64,000 bases of DNA, taken from the NCBI GenBank assembly GCA_903869595.1, contig CAIPZV010000085.1, positions 1 to 64,000 of the forward strand, in the 5' to 3' direction. The DNA is from an uncultured beta proteobacterium. GTDB lineage: Bacteria > Pseudomonadota > Gammaproteobacteria > Burkholderiales > Burkholderiaceae_C. The stretch's first letter is position 1; every line of letters begins with the position of its first letter. The notes beneath the pieces are model-generated. The model made no database searches, was not told the origin of the DNA, and saw only the letters and a program-made list of their open reading frames with translations. Below, in pieces: positions 40,414 through 53,700 of the stretch. The position numbers were made by a program, and so were the translations under genes.

Positions 40414-41817
40414 CTACTTCCCGATACAAAAGCTAGAAAAAATCACGCCCAGCAAGTCGTCCGAGCTGAAGGCGCCGGTGATTTCGTTCAGGGCGTTTTG
40501 CGCCAGCCGCAACTCCTCGGCCAGCAAATCCAGTGACTGCGCCTGGGCGCGCAAATGGGCGTGGGCCAGGTACAGGTGCGCGCTGACCTGGCTGAGCGCC
40601 TGCACATGCCGCTGGCGCGCCATGGAAATGCCTTCGGCACCGGCTTGCCAACCTGCTAACTCCAACAAATGCTGGCGCAGCAAGTCCAGGCCCTGCCCGG
40701 TTTTGGCGGACAGGTACAAGCCCGGCACTTGCGCATCGGGCGCCTGCGCATCGCATTTGTTCCACACGTCGATGACCGGAACCGTGGCGGCCAGTTTGTG
40801 CCCCAAAGTGCTTGCAATACGCGCGTCATCGGCCTGGTATTGGGGCTGGCTTGCGCGTGTTAGATCATGCAAAAACACTACCGCGTCGGCGTGCAGCACC
40901 GCGTCCCAGGCGCGCGCAATGCCGATGGCTTCTACCTCGTCCGCGCCCTCTCGCAGTCCGGCGGTGTCGATGACATGTACCGGCACGCCTTCGATTTGTA
41001 TCGTCTCTTGCACCTTGTCGCGCGTGGTACCGGCAATCGGCGTCACGATGGCCAGCTCGGCACCGGCCAAGGCATTGAGCAGCGAGGATTTGCCGGCATT
41101 GGGCTGACCCGCAATCACCACGCGTATACCATCGCGCAGCAAAGCGCCTTGGCGCGCAGCGCCCAGCACTTTGGACAATGCCGCGTGCAGGCCGTCAAGC
41201 TGCCCCTGCGCGTCAGACTTGCGTAAAAAATCAATTTCTTCTTCTGGGAAATCCAGTGTCGCTTCCACCAGAAGGCGTAGGCGCACCAGGCCGTCGCGTA
41301 GTTGGTCCACTTCACGCGAAAAATCCCCGGCCAGCGAGCGCACTGCGCTGCGCGCTGCCGCTTCGGTGCTGGCGTCAATCAGGTCGGCAATGGCTTCGGC
41401 CTGTACCAGGTCGATCTTGTCGTTCAGGAAGGCCCGCTCGCTAAATTCCCCGGCTTGCGCTAAGCGCAGGCCCGGCAGGCAGGCCTGGTCGTTTTCGTCT
41501 TTTTCGCCCGCCAGCTCCAGGCAGCGCGCCAGCAGCAATTGCAGCACCACCGGCCCGCCGTGGGCTTGCAGCTCCAGCACGTCCTCGCCGGTAAAGGAAT
41601 GCGGCGCCGGGAAAAACAGGGCCAGCCCGTGGTCTATGGCCGCGCCTTTGGCGTCGGGGAAGGGCAGGTAGTGTGCGTGGCGCGCATCCAGGCTGTGCCC
41701 GAATAAGGCCTTGACCAGCGGGCGCAAGTCTTTGCCGCTGAGGCGCACGATGCCGACGGAGGCGCGGCCCGGCGCGGTGGCGATGGCCAAAATCGGGTCG
41801 TGGTGGCGGGCGAGCAT
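40414..41817 (-). CDS. mnmE: tRNA uridine-5-carboxymethylaminomethyl GTPase MnmE
   Basis: A 467-residue GTPase that with MnmG modifies the wobble uridine of several tRNAs. The N-terminal tetrahydrofolate-binding domain includes [21 protein letters not shown]; the middle helical domain contains [20 protein letters not shown]; the G domain shows [15 protein letters not shown] (G1), GTTRDKV (G2), IDTAGLRE (G3) and WNKCD (G4); the C-terminus is CIGK, the conserved cysteine motif. ATG 41817 (MLARHHDPI) was chosen over a longer frame. It lies downstream of yidC as in most betaproteobacteria. Confidence 0.96.
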   Translation of the reverse strand: MLARHHDPILAIATAPGRASVGIVRLSGKDLRPLVKALFGHSLDARHAHYLPFPDAKGAAIDHGLALFFPAPHSFTGEDVLELQAHGGPVVLQLLLARCLELAGEKDENDQACLPGLRLAQAGEFSERAFLNDKIDLVQAEAIADLIDASTEAAARSAVRSLAGDFSREVDQLRDGLVRLRLLVEATLDFPEEEIDFLRKSDAQGQLDGLHAALSKVLGAARQGALLRDGIRVVIAGQPNAGKSSLLNALAGAELAIVTPIAGTTRDKVQETIQIEGVPVHVIDTAGLREGADEVEAIGIARAWDAVLHADAVVFLHDLTRASQPQYQADDARIASTLGHKLAATVPVIDVWNKCDAQAPDAQVPGLYLSAKTGQGLDLLRQHLLELAGWQAGAEGISMARQRHVQALSQVSAHLYLAHAHLRAQAQSLDLLAEELRLAQNALNEITGAFSSDDLLGVIFSSFCIGK

Positions 41818-41894
41818 AGGTAGGGCTTGGTTGCGTGTGGACCCATTATCCGTGCGCCCCATCCGGCCCGGCAAGCGACACGCCCCCAAACGAA

Positions 41895-41916
41895 CAAGGC
41901 CGCTTGCGCGGCCTTG
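41895..41916 (-). terminator. Hairpin between yidC and mnmE
   Basis: CAAGGCCGC (- strand), loop GCAA, GCGGCCTTG is a perfect nine-pair stem just after the yidC stop, followed by TTCGTTT. It should act as a partial transcription stop, lowering mnmE transcription relative to the ribosomal-protein end of the operon. Confidence 0.6.
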
Positions 41917-41939
41917 GGTGTTAAGCGGCAGCGGGCCGC

Positions 41940-43661
41940 TTATTTGAACGAGGGCAAATTGAACTGAGGCGGCACGCCCATACGGGTGTTAATAATCCAC
42001 TGCTGGGCAATCGACAAGATGTTATTGGTAATCCAATAGACCACCAGGCCCGAGGGGAAGAAGAAGAACATCACGCTAAAGACCAGCGGCATAAACCACA
42101 TCAACTTAGCTTGCATCGGGTCCGGCGGTGCGGGGTTGAGGGCGGTTTGCAAGAGCGTGGTCAGCGTCATGATGACGGGCAGGATGAAAAACGGGTCCGG
42201 CGCCGACAAATCATGGATCCAGCCCATCCAGGGCGCGCTGCGCATTTCTACGGTAGACAGCAGCACCCAGTACAAGGCGATGAACACCGGAATTTGCACC
42301 ATGATCGGGAAGCAGCCGCCCATCGGGTTGACTTTTTCTTCGCGGTAAATGCGCATCATCTCTTGCTGCATTTGCTGCGGGTTGTCTTTGAGGCGCTCAC
42401 GCATTTCCATGATCTTGGGGTTGATCGCCTTCATCTTGGCCATGCTGGAATAGGCCTTGGCATTGAGCCAATAGAAAGCAATTTTCAGCAGCAGCACCAG
42501 CGCCACGATAGACCAGCCCCAGTTTTGAATCACGCTGTGCAAGCGGTCCAGCAGCCAGTACAAGGGCTTGGCCAAAATAGTGAGCCAGCCATAGTCTTTT
42601 AGCAGCTCCAGGCCAGGCGTCAGCGCTTCCAGCATTTTTTCTTCTTGCGGGCCGACAAACAGCGTGGCTTCCAGGCTGCGGCTGGTGCCCGGTGCAATCG
42701 CCTCGACGGGCGCCACCATGGCCGCGCGGTAGCAGCAGTCGGCCAGCGTACCCGGCATGTCCACGCCATCGAGCGAAATACTGCGGCTCACACCATCGGG
42801 CAGTATCCAGGCGCTGGCAAAGTAATGCTGCACCATGGCGATATAGCCATTGCTGGCCTGCTTTTCGTAGTCCGCCTTTTTCTTTTTGATGTCGGCAAAC
42901 TCTACTTTCTGGTATTTCTTGGCCTCGGTATAGACCGCCGGGCCGGTAAAGGTGGAATAGAAAGCCGATTCGCCCGCCGGCTTATTGCCATCACGCAGCA
43001 GTTGCAAATACAGCTGCGGCGCAATCGGCGCGCCCGATTGGTTGCTCAGCGCATGGTTCACTTGGATGGCATACGAGCCCCGGCGTAAGGTATAGGTTTT
43101 AACCACGCTGATGCCACCCACATCGGGCGAGCTGAAGGTGAGTTGCAGGCTGTCCTGGCCGTCTTTAAGTTGCGTCGCGCCGGAAAAAGCCATAGGCGTT
43201 TTGTGTGTCGGGAAATTGCCCGGCGCCGCGCCCGCTACCACGCCGGACTGGGCCAGGTAGATGCGCTCTTTGCTGTCATCGAGCAGCTTGACATGCTTGT
43301 TCTTGTCGCCGACCTCGCCGTATTTCAGGAATTCCGAGCCCACCAAGGTGCCGCCCAGGGTGTCAAACTCCAGCGACAGCACATCGGTCGTGACGCGGAT
43401 GCGTTCGCCGCGCGCAAGCGCTCCGGATTCCACCGCAGGCGCAGCGTTGGCCACCGCCGTTGCTGCCATCGGGGCGGCACCCGGCACGCTGGCATCTGAA
43501 GCGGCCGCTTTGGTGGCGGCAGGCGCGGCAGCGCTGACCTCGGTGGGCGGGCCAGGGAAAAAAGTCGGCTTATTCCCATTGTGAATTTGCCACTTGTCCC
43601 ACAGCAGGACCATGGAAAAGCCAAAAATCACCCACAAAACAGTGCGGCGTATATCGTTCAT
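41940..43661 (-). CDS. yidC: Membrane protein insertase YidC
   Basis: A 573-residue insertase (Oxa1 family) that folds proteins into the inner membrane alone or with SecYEG. N-terminal anchor [18 protein letters not shown] is followed by a large periplasmic domain (about 45-360), and five conserved C-terminal helices: [73 protein letters not shown] and [20 protein letters not shown]. The cytosolic loop [19 protein letters not shown] is present. Its start overlaps the end of yidD by four bases. Confidence 0.97.
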   Translation of the reverse strand: MNDIRRTVLWVIFGFSMVLLWDKWQIHNGNKPTFFPGPPTEVSAAAPAATKAAASDASVPGAAPMAATAVANAAPAVESGALARGERIRVTTDVLSLEFDTLGGTLVGSEFLKYGEVGDKNKHVKLLDDSKERIYLAQSGVVAGAAPGNFPTHKTPMAFSGATQLKDGQDSLQLTFSSPDVGGISVVKTYTLRRGSYAIQVNHALSNQSGAPIAPQLYLQLLRDGNKPAGESAFYSTFTGPAVYTEAKKYQKVEFADIKKKKADYEKQASNGYIAMVQHYFASAWILPDGVSRSISLDGVDMPGTLADCCYRAAMVAPVEAIAPGTSRSLEATLFVGPQEEKMLEALTPGLELLKDYGWLTILAKPLYWLLDRLHSVIQNWGWSIVALVLLLKIAFYWLNAKAYSSMAKMKAINPKIMEMRERLKDNPQQMQQEMMRIYREEKVNPMGGCFPIMVQIPVFIALYWVLLSTVEMRSAPWMGWIHDLSAPDPFFILPVIMTLTTLLQTALNPAPPDPMQAKLMWFMPLVFSVMFFFFPSGLVVYWITNNILSIAQQWIINTRMGVPPQFNLPSFK

Positions 43662-43930
43662 GAGGGTTTCTTTTCAGAAGAAGGGGAAATCAGGCGGCTA
43701 AAAAGCCGGGGTTTGTGTTCGGGCACCGGGTCCAGCCCACCGTCGCACCAGGGGTGGCAGCGCGCAAGACGGGCGATTGTCAGGTAAGTACCGGCAGCGG
43801 CGCCATGGCTTTCTAAAGCCCCTAGCGCGTAGCGGGAGCAGGTCGGTTCAAACCGGCAGGCGCTGCCGAGCCAGGGGCTGAGCAGCAAGCGGTAGCCTTT
43901 GACCAGGCCGATGAGCAGGGCTTGCATCAT
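43658..43930 (-). CDS. yidD: Membrane insertion efficiency factor YidD
   Basis: A 90-residue small protein at the membrane that aids YidC. The family core is present: LIGLVKGYRLLLSPWLGSACRFEPTCS split as GYRLLLSPWLGSACRFEP and CSRYALGALESHG, then RLARCHPWCDGGLDPVP. Its start overlaps rnpA by a few bases (ATG 43930 or 43927). Confidence 0.94.
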   Translation of the reverse strand: MMQALLIGLVKGYRLLLSPWLGSACRFEPTCSRYALGALESHGAAAGTYLTIARLARCHPWCDGGLDPVPEHKPRLFSRLISPSSEKKPS

Positions 43931-44355
43931 GGCTTTGCCGCCAAAGCGGTGTGCCCGGCATGGCCGAACAGGGCGATCAATTCTTGGCGCACCGCAGCGC
44001 GTAAAGGGGCCGAGGTGGCACTGGGAAACAGCCGGGGGTCGAACGCACTGCGCAGTCGCACCACATGGGCGCCGGGGGCAAGTTGCGTTTCAAAAAGCTG
44101 GCTCACGTGGTAAATCTGGCGCTTGATGGTGTTGCGGGTGACGGCGCGTTTGGCCCAGCGTTTGGGTACTAATGCGCCGACTGCGGGGTGCTCGAGCGCG
44201 AGGCCTTTGTCAAAAACGGTGCTTCCAGGTGCGGGAACCTGGGGGGGCTGGGCGGAATCGAAGCTGCAAAAGTGCAACACGAAATGGTGGCTACGGGCTT
44301 GCACCGTGCCGGCCATCGCCGCTTGGAATTGGGCGCGGGTGCGCAGTCCTTGCAC
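43927..44355 (-). CDS. rnpA: Ribonuclease P protein component
   Basis: A 142-residue basic protein that binds the RNase P RNA for tRNA 5' processing. The start is GTG 44355 (MQGLRTRAQFQAAMAG), matching the family. The conserved RNR-like motif is AKRAVTRNTIKRQIYH (about 67-82), preceded by VGALVPKRW. A central insertion rich in Ser, Pro and Gln (about 35-50) is longer than in E. coli. Between rpmH (30 bases) and yidD (overlapping). Confidence 0.94.
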   Translation of the reverse strand: MQGLRTRAQFQAAMAGTVQARSHHFVLHFCSFDSAQPPQVPAPGSTVFDKGLALEHPAVGALVPKRWAKRAVTRNTIKRQIYHVSQLFETQLAPGAHVVRLRSAFDPRLFPSATSAPLRAAVRQELIALFGHAGHTALAAKP

Positions 44356-44385
44356 TGGTCAGGCCGGCGCCGTGGCGCGTACCGC

Positions 44386-44520
44386 TTAGACAGCGAGGCG
44401 TTTGCGGCCTTTGGCGCGACGTGCGTTGATCACTGCGCGGCCGCCACGGGTTTTCATGCGGACCAAGAAGCCATGGGTGCGGGCGCGGCGGATTTTGGAG
44501 GGCTGGTAAGTGCGTTTCAT
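44386..44520 (-). CDS. rpmH: 50S ribosomal protein L34
   Basis: A 44-residue basic protein of the large subunit, found by reading the - strand from ATG 44520: [18 protein letters not shown], then [20 protein letters not shown], ending RKRLAV. AGGAAATCCAA before the ATG is a ribosome site. First gene of the rpmH-rnpA-yidD-yidC series, opposite dnaA. Confidence 0.98.
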   Translation of the reverse strand: MKRTYQPSKIRRARTHGFLVRMKTRGGRAVINARRAKGRKRLAV

Positions 44521-44855
44521 TTGGATTTCCTGACAGATCGGATCCGGTACTTGCGTCTATTCATCAAATTCTCCGAATAAACTTGCCGGCAGGGTTCCCC
44601 AAAGGATTTTTAGGGAAAGCCCAGGATTATCGCAAATTTTCGGCGCCAAGCCAAGCAATTGCGACTGGCGACTGTTCTGAGGCTGCCCAGGGCCTTGTTT
44701 TGAAATACAAATTTCATAAAATTCGTGGCCCAAAACCCGCGCTTGCGGTTAGCATCAGGGCGTCGGCCAGGCGCTCCACTTTTGTGGATAAGTGTTTGAT
44801 AATTCACCTACCCGGCACCCACACTCCCCTTTTTATCCACAGATCGACTGCGCTC
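44521..44855. other. Putative chromosomal replication origin (oriC)
   Basis: The 335-base gap between divergent rpmH and dnaA. Two perfect DnaA boxes face each other: TTATCCACA on the + strand (44833-44841) and, reversed, TGTGGATAA (44783-44791). An A+T-rich stretch at about 44693-44727 (TTTTGAAATACAAATTTCATAAAATTC) could be an unwinding element. Position, boxes and A+T content all fit oriC of this order. The region also holds both promoters. Weaker boxes cannot be judged by eye. Confidence 0.75.
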
Positions 44856-46262
44856 ATGACCGAAGATTTTGTGCCTTATGGCGATGCTGCGCACACCGGC
44901 GATGCGGGCCAGGCCTTGTGGCATTCGTGCATGGAAAAAATGGCCATGGACATGCCCGAGCAGCAGTTCAACACCTGGCTCAAGCCCCTGACGGCCCAGG
45001 TGTCCGAAGACTTCAGCAAAGTGCAGGTGATCGTGGCCAACCGCTTCAAGCTGGACTGGGTGCGCGCCCAGTACCTGGCGCCGATGGCCGCCGTGCTAGA
45101 GCGCCTGTGCGGCCAGCCGGTGCAAGTAGAGCTGGTAATAAGTCAGCGCGAGGCGCCGCCCCGCCAAGAGCTGTCGACCCGCAGCCCCGCCGTGCGCGCC
45201 CAGGGCGCCGACAGCCAGGCCGCCGCCGTGCCCGAGGCGCCCAAAAACCGCCTCAACAGCATGCTTAACTTTGACAACCTGGTCGAAGGCAGCGCCAACC
45301 GCATGGCGCGCGCCGCCGCCATGCACGTCGCCACCACCCCCGGACACCTGTACAACCCCTTGTTTATCTATGGCGGCGTGGGGCTGGGCAAGACGCATTT
45401 GATGCACGCCGCAGGCAACCGGCTGCTGGCTGACAAACCGGCGGCCAAGGTTTTGTACATCCATGCCGAGCAATTTGTGTCCGACGTGGTTAAGGCCTAC
45501 CAGCGCAAAACCTTTGAAGAATTCAAGGACAAATACCATTCCCTGGACTTATTGCTGATCGACGACGTGCAGTTTTTCGCCAATAAAGAGCGCACCCAGG
45601 AAGAGTTTTTTAATGCGTTTGAGGCCTTGCTGGCCAAAAAATCCCACATCGTGATGACCAGCGACACCTATCCCAAGGGCCTGACGGACATCCACGAACG
45701 CCTGGTTTCGCGCTTTGACTCGGGCCTGACGGTGGCGATTGAGCCGCCCGAATTAGAGATGCGGGTGGCGATTTTGATCAACAAAGCGCGCGCCGAGGGC
45801 GCCGAGATGCCCGAGGAAGTGGCGTTTTTCGTCGCCAAAAATGTGCGCTCCAACGTCCGCGAGCTAGAGGGTGCTTTGCGCAAATGCCTGGCTTATTCGC
45901 GCTTTAACCAGAAGGAAATTTCCATCCCGCTGGCGCGCGAAGCCTTAAGAGACTTGCTTTCTATACAGAACCGCCAGATATCTGTGGAAAACATTCAAAA
46001 AACCGTGGCCGACTACTACAAAATCAAGGTCGCGGACATGTATTCCAAGAAACGCCCGGCCAGTATTGCCCGGCCGCGCCAGATCGCCATGTACCTGGCC
46101 AAAGAGCTGACGCAAAAAAGCTTGCCCGAGATCGGCGAGCTATTTGGCGGGCGCGACCACACCACTGTGCTGCACGCGGTGCGCAAAATCAGCCTGGAGC
46201 GCCAGCAGGCCACCGAATTGAACCAACAATTGCACGTTTTGGAACAAACGCTGAAGGGCTGA
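44856..46262 (+). CDS. dnaA: Chromosomal replication initiator DnaA
   Basis: A 468-residue AAA+ protein that binds DnaA boxes, melts the origin and loads DnaB. ATG 44856 (MTEDFVPYG) chosen; longer frame upstream is the origin gap. Domain I (about 20-100) has [15 protein letters not shown]; a short linker domain II (105-140) is rich in Ala/Gln. Domain III has the Walker [14 protein letters not shown], Walker [18 protein letters not shown]; domain IV carries the DnaA signature [15 protein letters not shown]. Followed by dnaN. Confidence 0.98.
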   Translation: MTEDFVPYGDAAHTGDAGQALWHSCMEKMAMDMPEQQFNTWLKPLTAQVSEDFSKVQVIVANRFKLDWVRAQYLAPMAAVLERLCGQPVQVELVISQREAPPRQELSTRSPAVRAQGADSQAAAVPEAPKNRLNSMLNFDNLVEGSANRMARAAAMHVATTPGHLYNPLFIYGGVGLGKTHLMHAAGNRLLADKPAAKVLYIHAEQFVSDVVKAYQRKTFEEFKDKYHSLDLLLIDDVQFFANKERTQEEFFNAFEALLAKKSHIVMTSDTYPKGLTDIHERLVSRFDSGLTVAIEPPELEMRVAILINKARAEGAEMPEEVAFFVAKNVRSNVRELEGALRKCLAYSRFNQKEISIPLAREALRDLLSIQNRQISVENIQKTVADYYKIKVADMYSKKRPASIARPRQIAMYLAKELTQKSLPEIGELFGGRDHTTVLHAVRKISLERQQATELNQQLHVLEQTLKG

Positions 46263-46371
46263 GATAAAAGTGCTTTTCCCGCCGGAAAACAGCCCAATAA
46301 ACAGCGAAAATGGCGGGTGCTGTCCGTTCGCGTCTGCCAGCTGGTAAATAGATAGAAATTTGGAGTCTTAC

Positions 46372-47478
46372 ATGATTGTTTTGAAAGCCACGCAAGACCA
46401 GGTGTTGTCCGTATTGCAATCGGTGGCCGGTATCGTCGAACGTCGCCACACTTTGCCCATTCTTGCGAATGTGTTGGTGCGCAAAACCGGCTCTAGCTTG
46501 CAGTTCACCACCAGCGACCTGGAAATCCAGATCCGCACCAGCGCCGAGCTCGGTGGCGATGCCGGCGATTTCAGTACCACCATAGGCGCGCGCAAGCTCA
46601 TTGACATCCTGCGTACCATGCCCGCCGACCAGACCGTGTCCCTGGAAGCGAGCCAAAGCAAAATCATTCTCAAGGGCGGCAAAAGCAAATTCACCCTGCA
46701 AACCCTGCCCGCCGAAGACTTTCCGCTGGTGCAAGAGTCGCCCAGCTTTGGCCCGGTGTTCAGCGTGCCGCAAAAAACCCTCAAAAGCCTGCTGAGCCAA
46801 GTGTCGTTTGCCATGGCGGTGCACGATATCCGCTACTACCTCAACGGCATTTTGTTTGTCGCCGAAGGCAAGCAGCTCAGCTTGGTCGCCACCGATGGCC
46901 ACCGTTTGGCCTTTGCCTCGGCCACGCTGGATGTGGAGGTACCCAAGCAGGAAGTTATCCTGCCGCGCAAAACCGTGATCGAGTTGCAGCGCCTGCTCTC
47001 GGATGCCGAAGGCGCCATCGACATGCAATTTGCCAGCAACCAGGCGCGCTTTAGCTTTGAGGGCATGCAGTTTGTGACCAAGTTGGTCGAGGGTAAGTTC
47101 CCCGACTACAACCGCGTCATTCCTAAAAACCACAAAAACCGCATCGTGCTGGGCCGCGCCACTTTGTTGGCCACTTTGCAGCGCACCGCGATCCTCACCA
47201 GCGATAAATTCAAAGGCGTGCGCCTGAACATCGACCCCGGCACCCTGCGCATGGCGGCTAACAACGCCGAGCAGGAAGAAGCAGTGGACGAGTTGGACAT
47301 CGACTACGAAGGCGACAGCATCGAGATCGGCTTTAACGTCACTTACCTGATCGACGCCCTGACCAATATGGGCCAGGAAATGGTGACGCTTGAGTTCTCG
47401 GACGGCAATAGCTCGGCGCTGATGACCATCCCCGACAACGCCACCTTCAAATACGTGGTGATGCCCATGCGCATTTGA
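46372..47478 (+). CDS. dnaN: DNA polymerase III beta subunit (sliding clamp)
   Basis: A 368-residue ring-forming clamp. ATG 46372 ([20 protein letters not shown]) matches the family; four upstream codons from TTG are excluded. Three clamp domains are seen, with [13 protein letters not shown] at about 24-36 and C-terminal [21 protein letters not shown] split as [14 protein letters not shown], the end typical of DnaN. 109 bases after dnaA, probably co-transcribed with it. Confidence 0.97.
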   Translation: MIVLKATQDQVLSVLQSVAGIVERRHTLPILANVLVRKTGSSLQFTTSDLEIQIRTSAELGGDAGDFSTTIGARKLIDILRTMPADQTVSLEASQSKIILKGGKSKFTLQTLPAEDFPLVQESPSFGPVFSVPQKTLKSLLSQVSFAMAVHDIRYYLNGILFVAEGKQLSLVATDGHRLAFASATLDVEVPKQEVILPRKTVIELQRLLSDAEGAIDMQFASNQARFSFEGMQFVTKLVEGKFPDYNRVIPKNHKNRIVLGRATLLATLQRTAILTSDKFKGVRLNIDPGTLRMAANNAEQEEAVDELDIDYEGDSIEIGFNVTYLIDALTNMGQEMVTLEFSDGNSSALMTIPDNATFKYVVMPMRI

Positions 47479-47502
47479 CCGCGCCCCATCCGGTGCCCCA
47501 AG

Positions 47503-47529
47503 CCAAACCCCCGCAGCCCGGGGGTTTGG
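47503..47529 (+). terminator. Strong hairpin after dnaN
   Basis: CCAAACCCCCG (47503-47513), loop CAGCC, CGGGGGTTTGG (47519-47529) is an 11-pair perfect stem 24 bases past the dnaN stop. The T-run (TTTTTT) comes only 18 bases later, so it may be an end-of-message or processing structure instead of a classic terminator. Confidence 0.5.
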
Positions 47530-47557
47530 ACATTCCAGAACAGCAGATTTTTTGAGT

Positions 47558-47588
47558 GGCATTGCAAAACTAAGCGTTTGGCAATGCC
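47558..47588 (+). promoter_or_regulatory. Hairpin in the gyrB leader
   Basis: GGCATTGC (47558-47565) pairs with GCAATGCC (47581-47588), and AAAC with GTTT inside, giving 12 pairs and one mismatch around TAAGC. It sits 26 bases ahead of the gyrB ATG, so it could hide or mark the 5' leader. Seen as pairing only. Confidence 0.45.
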
Positions 47589-47599
47589 CGAATTGATAA

Positions 47600-50218
<2,619 letters not shown>

Positions 50219-50243
50219 GTTTGTAGGCTCTCGGCAGTAGCGG

Positions 50244-50657
50244 CTATCGTGATGCCGGCATCTGCAGGCGAATAAAGTCAGCTGGAGATTGAATGGCGAT
50301 GCCTTTGTACGGGTGCAGCACTTTCAGGTCGTCGTCGCCGGTAACGATCGCAACGGCATTGGCATCAATGGCCAGGGAAAGAAACTTGTTGTCCTTCGGG
50401 TCACGGCTAGCATCGAGCTCCTCTAGGACTTTCCCTAACGCATCGCCTGCACGGTCTTGCGTCTCACGGTTGAGCTGACCGTGCAGCAGCAACATTCGGC
50501 CAATCAGAATGCTAGGGTCAGGCGCACGAACATGGCGAACTGACAAAGCCCAAAATAATGGGCGCCCATGGCGGGTCACGCAAATAAGATCGTCCTGCAC
50601 GGATTCAAGGAATTTTCCGTACTGGCTTTGCACCTCACTAGATGTCACTGATTGCAT
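50244..50657 (-). CDS. Apparent fusion of Phd-type antitoxin with the C-terminal part of a PIN toxin
   Basis: 137 residues. The first 45 (SVTSSEVQSQYGKFLESVQ, VTRHGRPLFWALS) are a Phd/YefM-type antitoxin N-terminus. The last 50 (RDPKDNKFLSLAIDANAV, AIVTGDDDLKVLHPYKG, SPADFIRL) match the end of PIN-domain VapC-like toxins, including the third and fourth acidic active-site positions (Asp of RDPKDNKF, GDDD). The N-terminal half of the PIN domain with the first catalytic Asp is absent. AGGA lies eight bases before ATG 50657; ATG 50663 is the alternative. It is likely a deletion-fused remnant, so nuclease activity is doubtful; DNA binding may remain. Confidence 0.7.
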   Translation of the reverse strand: MQSVTSSEVQSQYGKFLESVQDDLICVTRHGRPLFWALSVRHVRAPDPSILIGRMLLLHGQLNRETQDRAGDALGKVLEELDASRDPKDNKFLSLAIDANAVAIVTGDDDLKVLHPYKGIAIQSPADFIRLQMPASR

Positions 50658-50767
50658 GGTCATATTCCTTTAGGGCATGCCGTATGCACACTTTTGTGGA
50701 TTGCGTCTACAAGGTCAGTAAGCTTTTCGCGCTGCTGGGAGCGAACATGCTGCGTGCAGGCGCCGCC

Positions 50768-53700
50768 TTAAGGCAACTTCCCACCCAGCCCTTCCCAGCT
50801 AGGTTTCACCGCCGCAATATGCCGGGCCTTCACATGCCCGAAGCCGCGAATCTCTTCGGGTAGTTTGGCAAACCGTAGCGCGTCGGGTAGGGTGGCGGGA
50901 CTTAAGTTCGTCAGCATGCGCTCCAGCGTCTGCATGTAGTTCTGCACCAGGGCGCGCTCGCCTTGGCGCTCTTCGCTGTAGCCAAAGATGTCTAGCGCCG
51001 TGCCGCGCAAGACCTTGAGCGGCGCCAGCAGGCGAAAGCCCAAGCCCATCCAAGGGCCAAAGCGTTGTTTGATGAGGCGGCCTTTTTCATCCTTCTTAGC
51101 CAAGAGTGGCGGCGCCAGGTGGTAGTTGACTTGGTAGTCGCCTTCAAACATGGTGTTGATTTTTTCCTTGAACGCCGGGTCGCTGTGCAGACGCGCCACT
51201 TCGTATTCGTCTTTGTAGGCCATCAGCTTGAACAGGTAGCGCGCCACGGCATTGCTTAGCGATAACTCTTTGGCGTCGGCTTGGGCCCCTAGCGCGCTTT
51301 CTGCGCTGCGTACCTTAGCCACAAAGTCGCGGTAGCTTTGCGCGTAGGCAGCGTTTTGGTAGCCGGTCAAAAAAGTAGCGCGGTGCTCTATCAGCGCGTC
51401 CAGCGAGGTGGGGGCTTGCTTGCGCACAATTTGCACGGTTTGCGCAGGTAGCAAGCTGCGCTGCACCGCCGCTGGGTCGTGCGCGGCTAAGCGGCCCCAG
51501 TGGAAGGCGGTTTGGTTTTTTTCGACGGCCACGGCGTTGAGCGCCATGGCTTGTAACAGCGCATCCTGCCCCAGCGGTATCCAGCCCTTTTGCCAAGCGT
51601 AGCCCAGCAGCACCGGGTTGGTAAAAATGCTGTCGCCCAGCAATTCGGTGGCGATGGCTTCGGCGTCCACGCAGCCTAGCGATTGCGGCTCTTGCAGTGT
51701 GGCGGCAATGGCGGCTATGCAGGCCTCGCCAGGGTTGCTCCAATTGGCGTTTTGCACAAAAGCGGCGGTGGGTTGGCTGTGGCTGTTAAGCACCACGCGG
51801 CTGCGTCCGGCGCGCAGGCGCAAGCTGGTTTCTTTGCCTGCGGTGACGATAGGGTCGCAGCCGATTACCAGGTCCGCGCAGGCCATGCCCACGCGGGTGG
51901 TGCGTATCGCGTCTTGGTTGTGGCTGATCAGCACATGGCTCCAAGTAGCGCCGCCTTTTTGCGCCAGGCCGCCCGCGTCTTGCGTAACGATGCCTTTGCC
52001 TTCGATGTGGGCGGCCACGCCCAGCAACTGGCCGATGGTGATGACGCCCGTGCCGCCCACGCCTGCAACGACCAGGCCCCAAACGCCGTCATGCGCTTGT
52101 TGTAAATCGAATACCGCAGGCTCCGGCAGGCCGGCAGCCGGACCGCTGCTAGCGGACTGCGCAGTGCTTTTCTTTTTGCGCAGCTTGCCACCTTCCACGG
52201 TGATAAAGCTAGGGCAAAAACCTTTGACGCAAGAAATATCTTTATTACACGTACTTTGGTTGATGCGCCGTTTGCGGCCTAGTTCGGTTTCTAGGGGCTC
52301 GACGCTGACGCAATTGCTTTGCACGCCGCAGTCTCCGCAGCCTTCGCAGACCAACTCGTTAATCACCACGCGCGTGGCCGGATCCACCATGGTGCCGCGT
52401 TTGCGGCGGCGACGCTTTTCGGTGGCGCAGGTTTGGTCGTAAATGATGACGGTCGTGCCTTTGATTTCCCGCAGCACGCGCTGCACCGCGTCCAGGCTGT
52501 CGCGGTGCTCTACGGCCACGCCTTCGGGCAGGCCTTTGACGCCATCGTATTTTTCGGTTTCGTCGGTCACCACCACAATGCGCTGCGCACCTTCAGCGCG
52601 CATGCTTTGCGCGATCTGGATCACGCTATGGCCCTCGGCGCGCTCGCCGATTTGCTGGCCGCCCGTCATCGCCACTGCGTCGTTGTACAAAATTTTGTAG
52701 GTGATGTTCACACCCGCCGCAATCGACTGGCGCACCGCCAGCAAGCCGCTGTGAAAGTAGGTGCCGTCGCCCAGGTTGGCAAAAATATGCGCGTCGTTCA
52801 CAAAAGGCTGCTGCCCGACCCAAGGCACACCTTCGCCGCCCATTTGGGTAAAGCCGGTGGTGGAGCGGTCCATCCACAGCGTCATAAAGTGGCAGCCGAT
52901 ACCGGCCATGGCGCGCGAGCCTTCGGGCACGCGGGTGGAGGTGTTGTGCGGGCAGCCCGAGCAAAACCAGGGCTGGCGCTCGGCCAGCGGCGCGCCCAGG
53001 GCCAGCGCCTGCATAGACTTTTCTTTGGCGTCCAAAATAGCCAACTGCGCATCCATGCGGGCGCGCACATCGGCATCTACACCCAGCGCAGTGAGGCGCT
53101 GCGCAATCGCGCGGGCAATCATGGCGGGCGTCAGGTCCGCGTTGGCGCGCAGCAAGCGGTTGGCCGAAGGCTCTGAGCCCGACCATTCGCCGCCAATGCC
53201 GTAGGGGCTGGCCGCGTCATCGGACACGGTGAACTTGCCGACCACGCGCGGGCGCACATCGGCGCGCCAGTGGTAGAGCTCTTCTTTGAGTTGGTATTCA
53301 ATGACCTGGCGCTTTTCCTCGACCACCAAAATCTCTTGCAAGCCGCTGGCAAATTCGCGTGTCAGCTGCGCCTCTAGCGGCCAGACCACCGCCACTTTAT
53401 GCAGGCGTATGCCTACGCGGCGGCAGGTGGCATCGTCCAAGCCCAAATCGAGCAAGGCCTGGCGCGTATCGTTAAAGGCTTTGCCGCTGGCCATAAGGCC
53501 AAAGCGGTCGTTCGGGCCTTCGATCACATTGTGGTTGAGCCGGTTGGCACGCACATAGGCTAGCGCCGCATACCACTTGGTGTCAAACAGGCGCGCCTCT
53601 TGGTCTAGCGCGCCATCGGGCCAGCGAATGTGCACGCCGCCTGCGGGCATTACAAAATCGGTCGGCATCACCATCTTGACGCGGTGTGGGTCCACATCCA

